Assembly (NCBI RefSeq): GCF_036373705.1
Contig: NW_027102721.1
Span: 82,808 to 146,807 of the forward strand
Source: Amia ocellicauda
Taxonomy: Eukaryota; Chordata; Actinopteri; Amiiformes; Amiidae
Reading direction: 5' to 3'
DNA length: 64,000 nucleotides
The number at the start of each line of letters is the position of its first letter. Position 1 is the first letter of the stretch. The position numbers and the translations under genes are program-made. This document shows, piece by piece, positions 62,241 to 64,000 of the stretch. A model generated the notes under the pieces. It did not search any database. It worked only from the letters and a program-made list of their open reading frames with translations, and was not told where the DNA came from.

Positions 62241-62813
62241 TTAACACGCATGACATCTTTTAAAATCCTCACAAGAACACCCCATCTGTATACATGGCTG
62301 GCTAGGGTCGTAAGTAATTGTGTTATAAGGGGGGGTCCACAGTGTCCTGACAAACTCTGCCACTTTTTTATCATTTTGGCCTAAATCCTCACTGTACAAG
62401 GACATAATATCGGGGTATGACCTTCCTTTAGATCTATGATATAAGAAAAACACACAGTGTTGACCACAAGTGAAGGTCTGAAGACTTTGTACTTGATGAC
62501 CGCTGTAAATGGTTTCTTGACAGTTGTTGAGCAGAAAGTTATTGATCTTCCGAGGGAAAGGTCTGAAATCCGGGGGGTTTCCATAGGAATCAAAAAATTC
62601 CCCACGGCGGTCCTCCCTTAGATAAATAGCCAGCCAATGTTCTCCGGGCATATTTTTAGGGTGTGTGTTGATTATGTACATTGCAGGTAAATTCTTGATC
62701 TTAAATTTAGGCAGCTGGTCGCAGGCGTAGACTCCTTGAAACACTTTCCGTGAGCCGTCCAGGGCATTCATGATGTGGTTGAGCTCTCTGGTGTTCATTT
62801 TAATAATAATCAT
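62241..62813 (-). CDS. adenain-like cysteine protease (E4)
   Basis: The catalytic residues are intact. Arg to His (YSGHQVQ) lies three residues before the catalytic-site Gln. Confidence 0.88.
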   Translation of the reverse strand: MIIIKMNTRELNHIMNALDGSRKVFQGVYACDQLPKFKIKNLPAMYIINTHPKNMPGEHWLAIYLREDRRGEFFDSYGNPPDFRPFPRKINNFLLNNCQETIYSGHQVQSLQTFTCGQHCVFFLYHRSKGRSYPDIMSLYSEDLGQNDKKVAEFVRTLWTPPYNTITYDPSQPCIQMGCSCEDFKRCHAC

Positions 62814-64000
62814 ACAGAACGTTTCTCCTCTGATTCACCTCAATAATGTTGTCAAACACAGCATACACGACCATATTTACAGTGCGTGGTAGAGGCTGCT
62901 TGAAACGCATCTCCAAACGCATATTGCCCGTCTTCATCAGTGAAAAATGTTGTCCACACTCTTCGTCAGGGGTCAGGTTGAAACCGTACAGGGTGTAACC
63001 GCTGCAGTATTCCCGGCGATCGATCAGCAGAGGTTGATCCTTGAGATGGCGACCCGTAGCCAGTACTAGACTGTAATATTCACGAACCGCGTTGCCGTTT
63101 TCAAAGTCAGGTTGAAAAGGTCTGGATGGAACCTGCACACCATCGACGTACAGTGCTATAAATTCCGCGTTATAATGTTTAAAGTTAAAGGGGTTCTTGT
63201 TGTAAACCCCGGTAAATGCATCATTATCCACGAGACCTATAATAACCTGTTTTGGGAGCTGGCCTAGAAACAGATTTTCCTGGTTCATCACCCGTGTCCC
63301 TGCGGGGATACTGTGGACTTTCATATAGACTCTTTCGATCGGGTACTTGGCGTTTGCCGTCATTAAAGCCTGCGCATGTCCTAGTTTAACCGCCGGGGAG
63401 ACGGATACTTTTTTCACAAACAGCGAGGCCGATAATATGGTCAGTTTATATTTTTCAGTATCAGGGGTCATCAGACAAAAAGCACTTTTACTACGGATCA
63501 TTTTAATTTTAATGTCTACCCCGTTGAGCATGAGTTTTTCTTGGAAAAATATGTCTGCATGAATATGTCCCATTAGCTCAAAGGTCCTCCCTTCTGTTGA
63601 AAAGGCCGTTCTTTTTTGCAAACCCTTATTGAGTCCCTCTGGATCCTGGTCGTCCATAGCTTCTGGGGTGTCTTTGAAGAAAAGGCCGGGGCTGAACTGT
63701 TTGCTTAGGGTCTCCTCACTATAATTAAGGATACACTCCATCATGGCCCTATAGGGGTAAGTATTGCTGCTTTGACTAATGAGCCGATCTCCCAGGGTCA
63801 CATCCACCTGTGAAAACATGGTGGCCACCGGGTAATTGATGACCCCAGCGTTGGCCGTCTTCTCGATTGCATCGCCATCCTCATCAGTCACTTTACAGTT
63901 CATTAAAATAAATGTGTTATTCAAATCAATATAATCCTCGCCATTGCCAGCAATAAAAAACTCCAGAGGGGCCGTATCTGAAATTGCGGAAAGATGGGGT
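62800..64000 (-). CDS. major capsid protein (hexon-like), undeleted, cut by window end (E4)
   Basis: The frame is open from the stop at 62800 to the window edge, about 400 residues. Upstream of the E2/E3 break it continues through VINYPVATMFSQV, KVTDEDGDAIEK and GNGEDYIDLNN to APLEFF, the region where Maverick capsid proteins have their first jelly-roll strands. TTG and ATG codons around 63903-63924 are internal; the true start lies beyond 64000. This is the only copy here showing the native capsid N-terminal part. Confidence 0.85.
   Translation of the reverse strand, partial: PHLSAISDTAPLEFFIAGNGEDYIDLNNTFILMNCKVTDEDGDAIEKTANAGVINYPVATMFSQVDVTLGDRLISQSSNTYPYRAMMECILNYSEETLSKQFSPGLFFKDTPEAMDDQDPEGLNKGLQKRTAFSTEGRTFELMGHIHADIFFQEKLMLNGVDIKIKMIRSKSAFCLMTPDTEKYKLTILSASLFVKKVSVSPAVKLGHAQALMTANAKYPIERVYMKVHSIPAGTRVMNQENLFLGQLPKQVIIGLVDNDAFTGVYNKNPFNFKHYNAEFIALYVDGVQVPSRPFQPDFENGNAVREYYSLVLATGRHLKDQPLLIDRREYCSGYTLYGFNLTPDEECGQHFSLMKTGNMRLEMRFKQPLPRTVNMVVYAVFDNIIEVNQRRNVLYDYY

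Larger units (their letters stand above)
52422..64000. mobile_element. Maverick/Polinton copy E4, left part (cut by window end)
   Basis: It runs from the left terminal repeat to inside the capsid gene. Unlike E2 and E3, the capsid frame continues upstream past 63820, so the penton/capsid deletion is absent. PolB has a premature stop (59366-59368). Confidence 0.95.

Noticed and set aside
1-64000. Bacterial or phage features (CRISPR, ribosome binding sites, insertion sequences)
   Set aside because: None are seen. Introns, TATA boxes, poly(A) signals and eukaryotic-type tRNA genes show a eukaryotic sequence.

Overview
The window is eukaryotic and most likely from a ray-finned fish. The evidence is a tandem array of nuclear tRNA-type genes, long solo-LTR-like insertions, GT-AG introns, TATA boxes and AATAAA signals, with large Maverick/Polinton (adintovirus-type) elements embedded in it. 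The host call is an inference from the element type and the tRNA clusters.

Two sequence modules alternate. Module A is a unit of about 3.3-3.6 kb present five times (U1 3592-7106, U2 7107-10637, U3 26337-29658, U4 29659-33216, U5 48893-52421). Each unit holds tRNA-Glu(CTC) on the minus strand, tRNA-Gln(CTG) on the plus strand, a tRNA-Arg(TCG) split by about 0.6 kb, and a tRNA-Ala(AGC)-like gene split in its anticodon loop by a 1.83-kb LTR-like insertion (TG...CA ends, ATGC target duplication). Module B is a Maverick of about 15.7 kb: E1 1-3591 (right end only), E2 10638-26336 (complete), E3 33217-48892 (complete), E4 52422-64000 (left part only). Complete copies have 181-bp terminal inverted repeats starting AGTAGATAGTAGGG and 6-bp target duplications (CACAGG). 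Every copy sits at the same base of the tRNA unit, and intact unit-unit joints at 7107-7112 and 29659-29664 show the uninterrupted site. One insertion followed by amplification of element plus tRNA units explains this better than repeated insertions. The order is E1-U1-U2-E2-U3-U4-E3-U5-E4, so spacer number varies (2, 2, 1).

Within an element, the plus-strand genes from the left are: a seven-exon spliced gene of unknown function with only phase-1 introns; a 67-aa ORF overlapping the protein-primed DNA polymerase B; the A32/FtsK-like packaging ATPase; a basic pX-like core peptide; and a 247-aa conserved protein. A short AT-rich tract with poly(A) signals on both strands separates these from the minus-strand genes. 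Read along the minus strand from the right end, those are: a 236-aa unknown protein; a 282-aa protein with a Cys/HPSQ/Cys motif; a 170-aa Bcl-2-like candidate; an integrase with a chromodomain; a penton/minor-capsid candidate; the double-jelly-roll major capsid protein; and an adenain-like protease. This is a replication, packaging, capsid and integration set plus probable host-interaction genes.

The copies are nearly identical but differently damaged. E2 has substitutions in polymerase motif B and the ATPase Walker A loop, and a stop before the integrase chromodomain. E4 has a stop in the polymerase. E2 and E3 share a deletion joining the penton candidate to the capsid gene, whereas E4 keeps the upstream capsid sequence. 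No copy visible here is complete and undamaged. The window starts and ends inside the repeat, so the array continues on both sides.
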